Made by a program: the position numbers and the translations under genes | Notes under the pieces: generated by a model | The model's database searches: none | Told to the model about the DNA's origin: nothing | Seen by the model: the letters and a program-made list of their open reading frames with translations, nothing else | Shown here: positions 37,191 through 45,807 of the stretch, one piece after another | Layout of the letters: each line of letters opens with the position of its first letter | Position numbering within the stretch: the first letter of the stretch is position 1 | Assembly: GCA_018882785.1 (NCBI GenBank) | Contig: VERI01000005.1 | Location: forward strand, 1 to 64,000 | DNA: 64,000 nucleotides | Direction: 5' to 3' | DNA from: Burkholderiaceae bacterium | GTDB taxonomy: Bacteria > Pseudomonadota > Gammaproteobacteria > Burkholderiales > Burkholderiaceae_A

Positions 37191-39293
37191 CTACCCACTC
37201 GCAAGCAATCCTTTTTTATCGTAGGCCCAACGGTCAATCAGGTCATCCACGGCCTGTGGCGAAATACCATGAAGCCTAGCCTGCTCGGGATGCTCAAGAA
37301 CATCGCTTAATTTTGCCCCAAATCCAATTGCCCGTTCGACCCACACGGCATGCAACTGCAGATCACAGTAACGCAGCGCAGGAATTCCAGACTGGCGCAG
37401 GCCGAGTACCTCTCCAGGACCACGAATTGCCAGATCGCGCCGGGCTACCTCGAAACCATCATCGGTCTCATACAAGGTCTTCAGCCGCTCCTTTGCGACA
37501 TCCGACAATGGCTCATCAAAGAGCAGGATACAGGTGCTTTGGCCTGCACCACGGCCGATTCGCCCCCGCAGCTGATGTAACTGGGCCAGGCCAAATCGCT
37601 CGGCATGTTCAATCACCATGAGCGTAGCCCGGGGTACATCAACACCGACCTCAATCACAGTGGTAGACAGCAACAGTCGGCGGCGGCCCTGGCTGAAGTC
37701 TTGCATGGCCAGTCGCTTTTCTTCGGTAGCCATTCGGCCATGAAGCACCACAAGCTGCTCTCCAAATAAAGGGGCGAGCCACGCGGCGGCAGTCTCAATC
37801 GCCTGAAGCGGCTCATCGCGGGATACCTTTGAGCCGTTTGGTGCATCCTCACGTGCGCCTTCAATCACGGGGCATACCCAATAGGCCTGCCCGCCCTCCG
37901 CAATGAACGCCTTCAGCTTTTCCGCGAGTTCGTCGCGACGATTCGATGCCATGAGTTTTGTCGTAATCGGCTGACGATTTGGGGGCCGCTCATCTAATAC
38001 CGATACGTCCAGATCAGCCAGATAGGTCATGGCAAGACTTCGCGGGATCGGCGTTGCCGACATCGCGAGCATATGCGGCATGCGGCCATCCACGGGATGA
38101 CGAAGTGCAAGCCGTTGACCCACGCCAAACCGATGCTGCTCATCGACGATCACAAGGCCCAACTTGCAGAACGCAACACCTTTTTGAATTAATGCATGTG
38201 TACCCACCACGATGGAGAGCGCTCCGGAGGAGATATCGCCGAGCAGTGCCCGGCGCTGGGCGGTAGGCAGGCCACTTTTCAGTAGCCCAACCGGAAAGCC
38301 CAGGGGCACACACCAGGCGTTAAATTTTTCATACAGCTGCTCGGCAAGAATCTCTGTTGGCGCCATGACCGATACCTGCCAGCCAGATCCTGCAGCCTGC
38401 GCCGCTGCGAGCGCAGCAATCACGGTTTTGCCGCTGCCAACATCCCCCTGCAGAAGTCGCTGCATCGGCGTGCGATGACCAAGGTCGTCTGAGATTTCCT
38501 GCCATACCCGCTCTTGGGCGGAAGTTAAAGCAAAACCCAGCTGAGTCTTGAGCTGATCAGCATGTCTGCGCTGCGCGAGTGGTTCAGCCTGCTCGGATAC
38601 ACGCAGACGACGTGCCTGACGCAACGCCACCTGCTGAGCGAGCAGCTCATCAAAACGGATACGGTTCCAGGCGGGCCCCTCGTGATTCATGAGCTGCTGC
38701 ATCACGCCTGTGGCCTCTGCATCGGCAGGCGGCTGGTGAATAAGTCGAATCGCCTGATCCATTGGCATAAGACCATATTGCTCAAGCAAGGACTTCGGAA
38801 GCCACTCCTGTGGCATTGCCGCCTCTAATGCCCGTGCCATCGCCCGCCGCAGCGTGAGCTGCGATAAACCAGCGGTCGTGGGATAGACCGGCAGTAGTGG
38901 CTGCGACCCTATCTTTTCGATCGGCAGCCAGCCCACACGGGTGCGCGGGTGAATAAATTCAACTCCCGCAAGAGAGCGTCGTGACTCTCCCAGTACACGG
39001 ATCTTATGGCCCGGAACATATGCATTTTTCTGAGCATCACGAAAATGCAGAAACCGCAGCACAGCACTGCCAGTGTCGTCCTCTACCTCCACCAGCAGCG
39101 TGCGGCGCGGACGAAATACGATTCGGGAGGAAACAACCTGTACCTGGATCTGCGCAAACTGACCGGGCACAACCTGATCGATGCTCCAGACCTGCGATTC
39201 ATTTTCATATCGCAGCGGAAAATGCAGCGTGAGATCAACCCAACGGTGAAGCCCGAGTTTTTTAATGCTATCGGGTAAGGAATCAACCGGCAC
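37191..39293 (-). CDS. recG: ATP-dependent DNA helicase RecG
   Basis: Branch-migration helicase that remodels stalled forks and Holliday junctions. The N-terminal wedge/OB domain ([54 protein letters not shown]) is followed by helicase motif I ([18 protein letters not shown]), motif II as DEQH, motif III ([15 protein letters not shown]) and motif VI ([18 protein letters not shown]). The C-terminal RecG domain has [18 protein letters not shown]. 700 residues. GTG start overlapping ridA by 11 nt. Confidence 0.96.
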   Translation of the reverse strand: MPVDSLPDSIKKLGLHRWVDLTLHFPLRYENESQVWSIDQVVPGQFAQIQVQVVSSRIVFRPRRTLLVEVEDDTGSAVLRFLHFRDAQKNAYVPGHKIRVLGESRRSLAGVEFIHPRTRVGWLPIEKIGSQPLLPVYPTTAGLSQLTLRRAMARALEAAMPQEWLPKSLLEQYGLMPMDQAIRLIHQPPADAEATGVMQQLMNHEGPAWNRIRFDELLAQQVALRQARRLRVSEQAEPLAQRRHADQLKTQLGFALTSAQERVWQEISDDLGHRTPMQRLLQGDVGSGKTVIAALAAAQAAGSGWQVSVMAPTEILAEQLYEKFNAWCVPLGFPVGLLKSGLPTAQRRALLGDISSGALSIVVGTHALIQKGVAFCKLGLVIVDEQHRFGVGQRLALRHPVDGRMPHMLAMSATPIPRSLAMTYLADLDVSVLDERPPNRQPITTKLMASNRRDELAEKLKAFIAEGGQAYWVCPVIEGAREDAPNGSKVSRDEPLQAIETAAAWLAPLFGEQLVVLHGRMATEEKRLAMQDFSQGRRRLLLSTTVIEVGVDVPRATLMVIEHAERFGLAQLHQLRGRIGRGAGQSTCILLFDEPLSDVAKERLKTLYETDDGFEVARRDLAIRGPGEVLGLRQSGIPALRYCDLQLHAVWVERAIGFGAKLSDVLEHPEQARLHGISPQAVDDLIDRWAYDKKGLLASG

Positions 39294-39681
39294 CGAGCAC
39301 CATCACGGCTTCGGCCTCAAAGCCGGCACCGCGTGGCAGACTCGCCACGCCCACGGCAGCACGGGCGGGATAAGGCTCCTGGAAATACGTGGCCATGATC
39401 TCGTTGACCTTGGCGAAGTGAGAAAGATCGGTCAAAAACAAGTTCAGTTTTACAACATCAGACAGGCTACCACCTGCAGCCTCGGCGACTGCCGAGAGAT
39501 TCTTGAACACCTGATGAATCTGCTGCTCCATGCCCTGGGCGGTCGAATCGCCCACCATCTGCATGGTGGCAGGATCAAGTGGGATTTGGCCCGATAGCCA
39601 GACCGTGTTGCCAAATCCAACTGCCTGTGAATAAGTCCCAATGGCCTGGGGCGCCTTCGGTGTCGAGATGATCCGCTTCAT
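39283..39681 (-). CDS. ridA: RidA-family enamine/imine deaminase
   Basis: Trimeric YjgF/RidA protein that hydrolyses reactive enamine/imine intermediates, such as 2-aminoacrylate made by PLP enzymes. Markers: [28 protein letters not shown] at the N-terminus, [23 protein letters not shown], and the signature [23 protein letters not shown] with the active-site Arg. 132 residues. Neighbour of recG. Confidence 0.95.
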   Translation of the reverse strand: MKRIISTPKAPQAIGTYSQAVGFGNTVWLSGQIPLDPATMQMVGDSTAQGMEQQIHQVFKNLSAVAEAAGGSLSDVVKLNLFLTDLSHFAKVNEIMATYFQEPYPARAAVGVASLPRGAGFEAEAVMVLGAG

Positions 39682-39722
39682 GCATCACTCCGTATGTACA
39701 TTTGGTCACGCCAACTAAACGC

Positions 39723-40310
39723 CTAGCCACCCACCGCGAATGGGCGTACTCCGATCAGCCAGGCATGGCCCTGAAAGGCAAACCAGGCCCAGATGGCCGC
39801 GCCAACGGCCACGGCGATTACAGTCGGCATAGCCGATCCCGCGACGCGGACAACGCCTTCGCGACGATCACGCTGGCGGGCAGCCCTGAAACTCATCACA
39901 GCCCAGGCGAGCAGGCCACCGAACAGCAGTAGATCAGCAACGGTTCCATTGGCAAGAAGGTGGCCAAACGCCCAAATCTTTACCGAGATGATCATGGGAT
40001 GGCCCAGCCGGGCTTTGATCACGTTTTTTGGAACATAGGCGGCAATAAAAAGAATGAAGGCAGCGAGCATCAACAAAGACACCAGGTGCGACATCCAAAC
40101 GGGAGACTGCCACAGCAAAACGGGAGCGGCACGGGCTGCGGCATATCCCTTTGACATCAGGATGATCCCCACCAGAGAGGCCACTGATACCAGCCCCTTC
40201 CAGGGCATTGGTCCGATCTTGCTGACCATGCGAGACCGCCAATCGTCCGCAAATATCCGCAGTGAATGGGTCGCGATAAAAAGAATCAAACCAGCGATCA
40301 GCAGGGTCAT
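39723..40310 (-). CDS. NnrU-family membrane protein
   Basis: Integral membrane protein with about five or six helices. It starts MTLLIAGLILFIATHSLRIFADDWR and contains GPMPWKGLVSVASLVGIILMSKGYAAAR and HPMIISVKIWAFGHLLANGTVADLLLFGGLLAWAV, which matches the NnrU/NurU pattern (HPM...WA.aHLLaNG). The start at 40310 has AAGGAG upstream; the track start adds 13 residues. NnrU was first described near nitrite/NO reductase genes but no denitrification gene lies here, so the role is unknown. Confidence 0.85.
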   Translation of the reverse strand: MTLLIAGLILFIATHSLRIFADDWRSRMVSKIGPMPWKGLVSVASLVGIILMSKGYAAARAAPVLLWQSPVWMSHLVSLLMLAAFILFIAAYVPKNVIKARLGHPMIISVKIWAFGHLLANGTVADLLLFGGLLAWAVMSFRAARQRDRREGVVRVAGSAMPTVIAVAVGAAIWAWFAFQGHAWLIGVRPFAVGG

Positions 40311-40367
40311 GTGGTTCTCCTTGTGAGCAACCCCATTATCTCTCAGCAATTCCCAATGACTGAAAGA

Positions 40368-40559
40368 TTAAGCGGGCGGTTTGTCTGCCTTTGGCTCCCA
40401 GAATTGGCAGGCCGCCCCGGTGGCATCCTTGACTGCAATGCTGGGCGACTGTTTGGATTTCACACCGTATAGCCGACAGCCCTGCGGATGGGTCTCATCC
40501 CAGGTCACGTAGTAGTGACGACAGCGGCGGCAGTTGGGGGGTTGAGGTACTTTATCCAC
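40368..40559 (-). CDS. Small Cys-rich protein of unknown function
   Basis: 63-residue protein with CRRCRHYYVTWDETHPQGC and a later AACQFWEP: four conserved-looking cysteines (C10, C13, C28, C51) that could bind a metal such as zinc. Short proteins with this CxxCxHYYVTWD...GC...C pattern are widespread in betaproteobacteria and are sometimes annotated loosely next to uracil-DNA glycosylase. GTG start. The reading frame looks real from composition and codon pattern, but no function can be assigned. Confidence 0.7.
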   Translation of the reverse strand: MDKVPQPPNCRRCRHYYVTWDETHPQGCRLYGVKSKQSPSIAVKDATGAACQFWEPKADKPPA

Positions 40560-40599
40560 GAGAAACGACGAGAGCCAAACAGATCGAAACGTTGTGTGA

Positions 40600-40675
40600 T
40601 GGTGCCGATGAGAGGAGTCGAACCCCCGACCTTCGCATTACGAATGCGCTGCTCTACCAACTGAGCTACATCGGC
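40600..40675 (-). tRNA. tRNA-Thr (anticodon CGT)
   Basis: 76-nt cloverleaf on the minus strand with encoded CCA. Acceptor stem GCCGATG/CATCGGC, D arm TAGCTCAGTTGGTAGAGCA, anticodon loop TTCGTAA giving CGT, T arm GGGGGTTCGACTCCTC. Reads ACG codons. Located between ispH and the small Cys-rich gene. Confidence 0.97.
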
Positions 40676-40732
40676 TTGTTTGATGGCACCTTTGCCCGAG
40701 TAGCCCCAGACAGCACCGCAACGGTCGGAAGT

Positions 40733-41692
40733 TTAATTCAAACCCTTGGGCAACGGGAATCGTACAGACTCCTCCACGCCCGGAAGCTTTCGAACGGACG
40801 CCGCGCCAAGAGACTTCACCTTCGCAAGCAGCCCCTGAACCAGACTCTCGGGAGCAGATGCGCCCGCCGTAATCCCGACCCGGGCGGCATCCTTCAGCCA
40901 CTCCGCCCTGAGCTCATCAGCGCTACCCACCAAATAGGCCGGGACACCGAAACGCTCTGCAACCTCACGCAGGCGATTACTGTTGGAACTGGTTGGACTG
41001 CCCACAACCAGAACAACATCGACATCTTTTGCCATGATCTTGACCGCGTCCTGACGATTCTGCGTGGCGTAGCAGATATCACTCTTCTTAGGCCCAAGAA
41101 TCGTTGGAAACTTTTTCTGTAAGGCCTCAACAATAATCGCTGTATCGTCGACGGAGAGCGTGGTTTGACTCACATAGGCGAGCCGATCTGGCGTCTTCAC
41201 CTGCAAAGTGTCCACACCTTTGAGATCTTCGACGAGGTACATGCCTTCATCCACCTGACCCATAGTGCCTTCCACCTCGGGATGACCGGCATGTCCAATC
41301 ATCACAATCTCGTAGCCTTCGGCACGCAGCTTTCTCACCTCGACGTGAACCTTAGTTACCAGAGGACAGGTCGCATCAAACACCTCAAGCCCACGGGAAG
41401 TCGCATGATCACGCACTTTCCTTGAGACTCCATGGGCACTCATGATGACTCTTGCGCCTAACGGAACCTCATCGAGATCCTCGACAAAGACTGCACCCTT
41501 GTTACGTAGATCGGAAACCACATGATCGTTGTGCACGATCTCATGACGCACATAGATCGGCGCACCAAAGCGCTCTAAGGCGCGTTCAACAATTTCAATA
41601 GCCCGCTCAACGCCTGCACAAAAACCTCGAGGCTCGGCAAGCAGCACCTCCTGGAGGTGTTCGTGACGCACAGCGGAATCAGAGTGACTCAC
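40733..41692 (-). CDS. ispH: 4-hydroxy-3-methylbut-2-enyl diphosphate reductase
   Basis: Last enzyme of the MEP pathway, a [4Fe-4S] reductase making IPP and DMAPP from HMBPP. The three cluster cysteines are in [25 protein letters not shown] and [11 protein letters not shown]. The HMBPP-binding segments [14 protein letters not shown] and [16 protein letters not shown] are present. The ORF track begins at a TTG (41722); I use the GTG at 41692, giving 319 residues, though further in-frame GTGs lie before AEPRGFC. Follows fkpB, as in E. coli. Confidence 0.94.
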   Translation of the reverse strand: MSHSDSAVRHEHLQEVLLAEPRGFCAGVERAIEIVERALERFGAPIYVRHEIVHNDHVVSDLRNKGAVFVEDLDEVPLGARVIMSAHGVSRKVRDHATSRGLEVFDATCPLVTKVHVEVRKLRAEGYEIVMIGHAGHPEVEGTMGQVDEGMYLVEDLKGVDTLQVKTPDRLAYVSQTTLSVDDTAIIVEALQKKFPTILGPKKSDICYATQNRQDAVKIMAKDVDVVLVVGSPTSSNSNRLREVAERFGVPAYLVGSADELRAEWLKDAARVGITAGASAPESLVQGLLAKVKSLGAASVRKLPGVEESVRFPLPKGLN

Positions 41693-41762
41693 AGTTATCT
41701 CAGTCTGAAAAATTGATGGCAATGAGTGTAGCGGGTCTCTTTTGAATCAACACGCAGAATCC

Positions 41763-42239
41763 CTACAAAAGTCCAATAATGCGGACATCTAATTTCAGTG
41801 GCTGGCCGGCCAATGGATGGTTAAAGTCGAAAACGGCCGAACCGCCCTCCCAGCCCTTAAATACACCGGCAACACGGCCGCCTTGCCCATCGGGCGTCGG
41901 AAACTCCACGACATCACCCGGCTCGATCGGATCTGTGGGGTCCGCGTATCGATCCAGCAGGGACTTACTGACTTTCTGAACGAGATCCGGATGACGAGGA
42001 CCAAAACCATCGTCGGGCCCAAGCTGATAGCTCCGCTCATCACCTTCTCGCAAAGCGATTAGACACCGCTCTAGCGCCGGCGCAAATTGCCCCTCGCCGA
42101 TTTGAATCGTGGCTGGCTTATCGTCGAACGTATTAAAAACGATTTGTCCATCCGACAGAGATAGCCTGAAATGCAGGGTGACATGGGAACCTTCGCGGAT
42201 TCCCTCTTGGCCTGCGGCGGCATCAGAATTAGTCGACAT
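41763..42239 (-). CDS. fkpB: FKBP-type peptidyl-prolyl isomerase, SlyD/FkpB-like
   Basis: Cytoplasmic prolyl isomerase with an FKBP fold and inserted flap. The sequence VTLHFRLSLSDGQIVFNTFDDKPATIQIGEGQFAPALERCLIALREGDE and VFKGWEGGSAVFDFNHPLAGQPLKLDVRI (each in part) match the FkpB group. There is no His-rich tail like that of SlyD. The ATG at 42239 gives 158 residues; the track start adds an unrelated 22 residues. Order fkpB-ispH is conserved. Divergent from radC. Confidence 0.9.
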   Translation of the reverse strand: MSTNSDAAAGQEGIREGSHVTLHFRLSLSDGQIVFNTFDDKPATIQIGEGQFAPALERCLIALREGDERSYQLGPDDGFGPRHPDLVQKVSKSLLDRYADPTDPIEPGDVVEFPTPDGQGGRVAGVFKGWEGGSAVFDFNHPLAGQPLKLDVRIIGLL

Positions 42240-42296
42240 GGCGGATAGCAAAGACTCAATGAACTCGGGATAGTGCCGCATTTTAGGCGCAACCCT

Positions 42297-42938
42297 ATGG
42301 AACAACCCCGAGAAAAACTTATGTCCCGCGGCGCGCAGAGCCTTGAAGATGCCGAACTGCTTGCCTTATTGCTCTGCACCGGGCAACCGGGGAAACCAGT
42401 CGCCGAGCTGGCCCGGGATCTCTTAACCGAATTCGGCAGCGTATCCGCCACCCTGGCCGCACCCTGGGAGCAACTTCGTCGTCGGTCGGGTATCGGCCAG
42501 GCGAAGTTCGCACTTCTTCAGGCGGTACGTGAACTGGCCAAACGGGCCTCCGCCGAGGCACTACGAGATCGGCCCCTGGTGCCAGACTCCGAGAGCACCC
42601 GACAGTTCCTGGTTACCCATTTGGGCGGCCTTCAACAGGAGGTTTTTGCTGTGATGTTTCTCGATACCCGGCACCGACTGATTCGTTTCGAACAGCTCTT
42701 TACCGGATCCCTGACCCAGACCAGCGTCTACCCAAGGGAGGTGGCCCGCCGGGCGCTTCAGCTCAATGCAGCAGCAGTAATCGCAGCCCATAACCACCCG
42801 TCAGGGACAGCCGAACCGAGCCGAGCTGATCAATTACTGACCAATCAGCTCAGGCGAAGCCTTGAGGTGCTGGATATCCGCCTCCTGGACCACCTCATCG
42901 TGGCCGGGGAACGAACCCTCCCGGCCGGCGAAGCCTGA
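42297..42938 (+). CDS. radC: RadC-family JAB/MPN domain protein
   Basis: RadC (JAMM) family protein. The N-terminal helix-hairpin-helix part (MEQPREKLMSRGAQSLEDAELLALLLCTG) and the MPN+ metal motif HNHPSGTAEPSRAD (H-x-H-P-S-G-x6-D form) are complete. The C-terminus ends LDHLIVAGERTLPAGEA, lacking the usual SFAERG close to the stop. ATG at 42297 is preferred over GTG at 42273 (8 more residues). The original DNA-repair role of RadC is doubted; function unsettled. About 213 residues. Confidence 0.9.
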   Translation: MEQPREKLMSRGAQSLEDAELLALLLCTGQPGKPVAELARDLLTEFGSVSATLAAPWEQLRRRSGIGQAKFALLQAVRELAKRASAEALRDRPLVPDSESTRQFLVTHLGGLQQEVFAVMFLDTRHRLIRFEQLFTGSLTQTSVYPREVARRALQLNAAAVIAAHNHPSGTAEPSRADQLLTNQLRRSLEVLDIRLLDHLIVAGERTLPAGEA

Positions 42939-42979
42939 CACCGTAGGGTGCTCGACCCGCCCCAAAACCCAGTCCAGGT

Positions 42980-43009
42980 TTGACCTAAGTTATTGTTTTC
43001 TCATAGAAT
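42980..43009 (+). promoter_or_regulatory. Predicted sigma-70 promoter of rpmB-rpmG
   Basis: TTGACC (42980-42985), an 18-nt spacer and TAGAAT (43004-43009), about 50 nt before the rpmB ATG. AAAGGAAAC precedes the start codon as the RBS. Confidence 0.65.
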
Positions 43010-43060
43010 CTCGGTCTTTGCCGAAATTCCGGCTAAGCAGAATTTTGTAAAGGAAACATC

Positions 43061-43294
43061 ATGGCGCGTGTATGCCAGGTCACGGGGAAAGGCCCCATGG
43101 TGGGGAACAATGTCTCCCACGCCAACAACAAAACGAAACGCCGTTTTATGCCCAACGTGCAGTACAAGCGTTTCTGGGTCGAGAGCGAAAATCGCTGGGT
43201 ACGCCTGCGCGTGACCCCGGCCGCTGTCCGCACCATCACCAAAAATGGCATCGACTCGGTACTCGCAGACCTGCGGGCCAAGAACGCCCTTTGA
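43061..43294 (+). CDS. rpmB: 50S ribosomal protein L28
   Basis: 77-residue protein [34 protein letters not shown] (in part), with [25 protein letters not shown]. This is the L28 sequence close to that of E. coli, without the zinc CxxC pairs of the C+ form. First gene of the rpmB-rpmG operon with its own promoter. Confidence 0.97.
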   Translation: MARVCQVTGKGPMVGNNVSHANNKTKRRFMPNVQYKRFWVESENRWVRLRVTPAAVRTITKNGIDSVLADLRAKNAL

Positions 43295-43326
43295 ACTAAC
43301 AGACAAACCCATCACCAGGAACCATC

Positions 43327-43494
43327 ATGGCAAAAGGCGGCCGCGAAAAAATTAAGCTGGAGTCCTCTGCGGGCACCGGCCATTTCTACACTACTACTAA
43401 GAACAAAAAAACCATGCCCGAGAAAATGGAGATCAAGAAATTTGATCCCAAGGCCCGCAAGCATGTGATGTATAAGGAAGCGAAGATCAAATAA
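43327..43494 (+). CDS. rpmG: 50S ribosomal protein L33
   Basis: 55 residues, below the size limit of the ORF track and translated by hand: [20 protein letters not shown] then [20 protein letters not shown] and a basic end [11 protein letters not shown]. It has no cysteine, so it is the zinc-independent (C-) form. It follows rpmB by 32 nt and precedes a strong terminator. Confidence 0.96.
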   Translation: MAKGGREKIKLESSAGTGHFYTTTKNKKTMPEKMEIKKFDPKARKHVMYKEAKIK

Positions 43495-43531
43495 GGAGCG
43501 TTGGCTTCTTAAGGTTTTCGTGCACGACAAG

Positions 43532-43565
43532 ACCCGCCAGCGGTAACGATGGCGGGTTTTTTTAT
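43532..43565 (+). terminator. Rho-independent terminator of rpmB-rpmG
   Basis: ACCCGCCA, a 10-nt loop and TGGCGGGT are followed by seven Ts. It lies 38 nt past rpmG and just upstream (in plus orientation) of the convergent Tad locus. Confidence 0.92.
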
Positions 43566-43631
43566 TTAAGCGGATCCGCAATATTCATGCGTGGTTCATT
43601 GGCCTGACCCGTGATTAAAACTGATGGGCCA

Positions 43632-44525
43632 TTATTGTGCGGAGTTCGTCGGCGACTGCTGTCGATCACGCAGGACCATGACCCCCTGACGGGCGTTGGT
43701 CTGCATCTGCACGACAGCGGCAGCACTGAGAGGCCAACGTGGGCGCCAACGCCCCTCACCATCGAAAGTTGCCAACGATCTGCACTCAATCGACGGATGA
43801 AGACGATTCGGATCCGCGTCTAATCCAAACCGGATTATTCCGATCGGCCTTTCCGGCCGACTAACCCCGAAAGAACAGCCCGCCCAGACGCTCAGAGCTC
43901 TGGCAAGCAACTGTCCAGCCAGTGGCATCTGCAGTGGCACACCCACCTGTAAAAACAGCTTTAGATTGTTTGCCTCAATTAGGGTCTGCCCAGAACTCGT
44001 CCCCACAGGTAGTCCCTGATGCGACGAAACCATTCCAGAATGTGGGCGCAATCGATTGGCAAGACCGGCCACGCCATGTGCAGGTATTTCGATTTCCTGT
44101 GCAGACGCACCCGGACTGAGGACTGGATCGGCTGGACTACCCCAATCCTGAAAACTCTGACGGGTGGGCGAAAGAACTTCCCAACGAATCCATCCCAGGG
44201 CAATGCCCTGGGATACCTCTAGAGACGAGTGAAACAAAGCGGACCCAAGCCCAGAGGCCGTCTTGATCGGCCGGACCAAGGGAAAGAGCCCAAGCACAAC
44301 GCCATCTCGTATCGATTGATCGCTTCCATGATGCAGACTCGCGTGTCTTGCCGCCACCAAGGCCGCATGGGAGAGTGCAAACTTTGCATGCCAAAGGAGA
44401 CCGATCTGTACAACAACGAATCCGAAAAATAGCAGTATCGGCAACGCGACAAGAGACTCAACAATCGAAAATCCGCCGGGTACACGACGAGTCCATCTTC
44501 GCCGGTGATAACAGAGCCGCCTCAA
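43632..44525 (-). CDS. TadE-like minor pilin / pseudopilin of the Tad locus
   Basis: 297 residues with a basic leader and class IV prepilin-like site GG/FSIVESLVALPILLFFGFVVVQIGLL (Glu at +5 of the mature protein) before one hydrophobic helix. The region after the helix (HAKFALSHAALVAARHASL) matches TadE-type pseudopilins. The C-terminal 230 residues are not recognised; they contain the single Cys pair CSFGVSRPERP and ECRSL. Last gene of the Tad transcript, its ATG overlapping the DUF192 stop by 4 nt. It could be TadE or TadF; the assignment to one is not possible here. Confidence 0.72.
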   Translation of the reverse strand: MRRLCYHRRRWTRRVPGGFSIVESLVALPILLFFGFVVVQIGLLWHAKFALSHAALVAARHASLHHGSDQSIRDGVVLGLFPLVRPIKTASGLGSALFHSSLEVSQGIALGWIRWEVLSPTRQSFQDWGSPADPVLSPGASAQEIEIPAHGVAGLANRLRPHSGMVSSHQGLPVGTSSGQTLIEANNLKLFLQVGVPLQMPLAGQLLARALSVWAGCSFGVSRPERPIGIIRFGLDADPNRLHPSIECRSLATFDGEGRWRPRWPLSAAAVVQMQTNARQGVMVLRDRQQSPTNSAQ

Positions 44526-44878
44526 TTAATATCCCCGACGACTATCTGGTCACCTATACGAAGTGGCAAAAGTTCGTAAGACTCCAGCACATGGGACGCC
44601 ATCCGCTCGTAGGCTAACGACCAAGGCCTGAGCAGTCGTGGTGCGCTCACGACCCTGTAATCACGATCTAGAAACGTTAACTGTAATGAATGTGGCATCC
44701 CAAAACCGTGCACCAAATTGCAGTTAAGAAGCAGTAACGGCCGACAGTCCGATAAAGCAAAAATACCGATAAATCGGTCGAAAAATCCCTCCGTCATCCA
44801 TAACTCCACACCTCGATCACCCGAATTGAAATGTGAGGTTCCCGCTGTATTCGGAAGCTCGATCAAACCAATGCGCAC
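44522..44878 (-). CDS. DUF192 family protein in the Tad locus
   Basis: I place the start at a GTG (44878) that shares its G with the tadC stop (TAGTG), giving 118 residues. The DUF192 pattern is visible, weakly conserved: CRPLLLLNCNLVHGFGMPHSLQLTFLDRDYRVVSAPRLLRPW followed by SHVLESYELLPLRIGDQIVV (both in part). In typical members this reads C..i.t..M.fpiDvvFLd..g.Vv, then LE...G.....gi..GD.i. The usual WMK/FM element is replaced by FGM. No signal peptide. The function of DUF192 proteins is unknown; the tight coupling suggests a Tad-related role. Confidence 0.68.
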   Translation of the reverse strand: MRIGLIELPNTAGTSHFNSGDRGVELWMTEGFFDRFIGIFALSDCRPLLLLNCNLVHGFGMPHSLQLTFLDRDYRVVSAPRLLRPWSLAYERMASHVLESYELLPLRIGDQIVVGDIN

Positions 44879-45795
44879 TAAAACAAACCCGACCCAGCAA
44901 GCCTTGAAACAAGGGGAACTGCGAGAATGAGAAATGTGCACGGGAAAATACAGATCGCTAAAGGCATTAACAATTTCACAGGTAGTTTCATCGCTTGCCG
45001 CTCTGCGGCAAGCGCCCTGCTAATTCTTAACTGCTCCGCCTGACGACGTAACAATCCAGTCACGCTAACACCCTGCTGATCTGCTGCCTTAATGGAAGAG
45101 GAAAACTGAGAAATTTCAGCCAATCCAACTCGATCGGAGAATTTCTGCAGCGCGATAGACTTGGGGATCCCCGCGCGAATATCCTGACTAACTGCCTGAA
45201 GCTGTCGTTTCAAAGCGCCATTCTGCCTGTCTGACGAAAGATGCTGAAGAGCGAGCTGTAAAGCAGACTGAAAATTCTGCCCACTCTCTAAAACCAGCGC
45301 TAATACATCAAGGAACGACGGCAGCTCCCTTAAAACACCCCGATGTATTAACACCACCTGATCTCTCAGCCAGACTCGGGGAAGAATGAGACACAACACA
45401 GACATTCCTGTCCCAACAGCCAAGAAAAAATAGGCTACCTCTGTAGTGCCAAGCAATAACAAAAAAGAAAATAACGCTGCCGTTGTGATGACGACTGTCA
45501 AAGCACAAACCCACTGGAGACGGGAGAACAACACATCATCAATCGCAGGATAAAACCCAAGCATGTCAAGCTCACGCCGAACAGCAACGGAGGGACGAAC
45601 AAACCTTCCAACAAAAGGACTCAGAAAAAGTAATTTTTCAAGAAATCCTCTCACGAAAGGGGGGAATCTCCGGAGAGCACTGTCATCGATGTAACTCGAT
45701 GTTCTACTCGGAATCCGGAGTTTTTTGATTAATATGAGACTCAAACCAGTAGCCCCGGCAGAGAACAATAACTGGCTTAACAAGAGCACGTCCAA
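44878..45795 (-). CDS. tadC: Tad secretion system inner membrane protein TadC
   Basis: GspF-family platform protein. N-terminal membrane segment, a long cytoplasmic region, then the T2SF domain (LRELPSFLDVLALVLESGQNFQSALQLALQHLSSD, and GLAEISQFSSSIKAADQQGVSVTGLLRRQAEQLR) and C-terminal helices (KLLMPLAICIFPCTFLILAVPLV). 305 residues. Usually works with TadB beside the TadA ATPase. The coding sequence is visibly richer in A+T than the flanking housekeeping genes. 12 nt after tadB. Confidence 0.87.
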   Translation of the reverse strand: MDVLLLSQLLFSAGATGLSLILIKKLRIPSRTSSYIDDSALRRFPPFVRGFLEKLLFLSPFVGRFVRPSVAVRRELDMLGFYPAIDDVLFSRLQWVCALTVVITTAALFSFLLLLGTTEVAYFFLAVGTGMSVLCLILPRVWLRDQVVLIHRGVLRELPSFLDVLALVLESGQNFQSALQLALQHLSSDRQNGALKRQLQAVSQDIRAGIPKSIALQKFSDRVGLAEISQFSSSIKAADQQGVSVTGLLRRQAEQLRISRALAAERQAMKLPVKLLMPLAICIFPCTFLILAVPLVSRLAGSGLF

Positions 45796-45807
45796 TTTAA
45801 TCCTTTT

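Noticed and set aside
34439-43494. Genomic island bounded by tRNA genes (tRNA-Arg, tRNA-Thr)
   Set aside because: No integrase, no direct repeat of a tRNA 3' end was noticed, and the genes between are conserved housekeeping genes.
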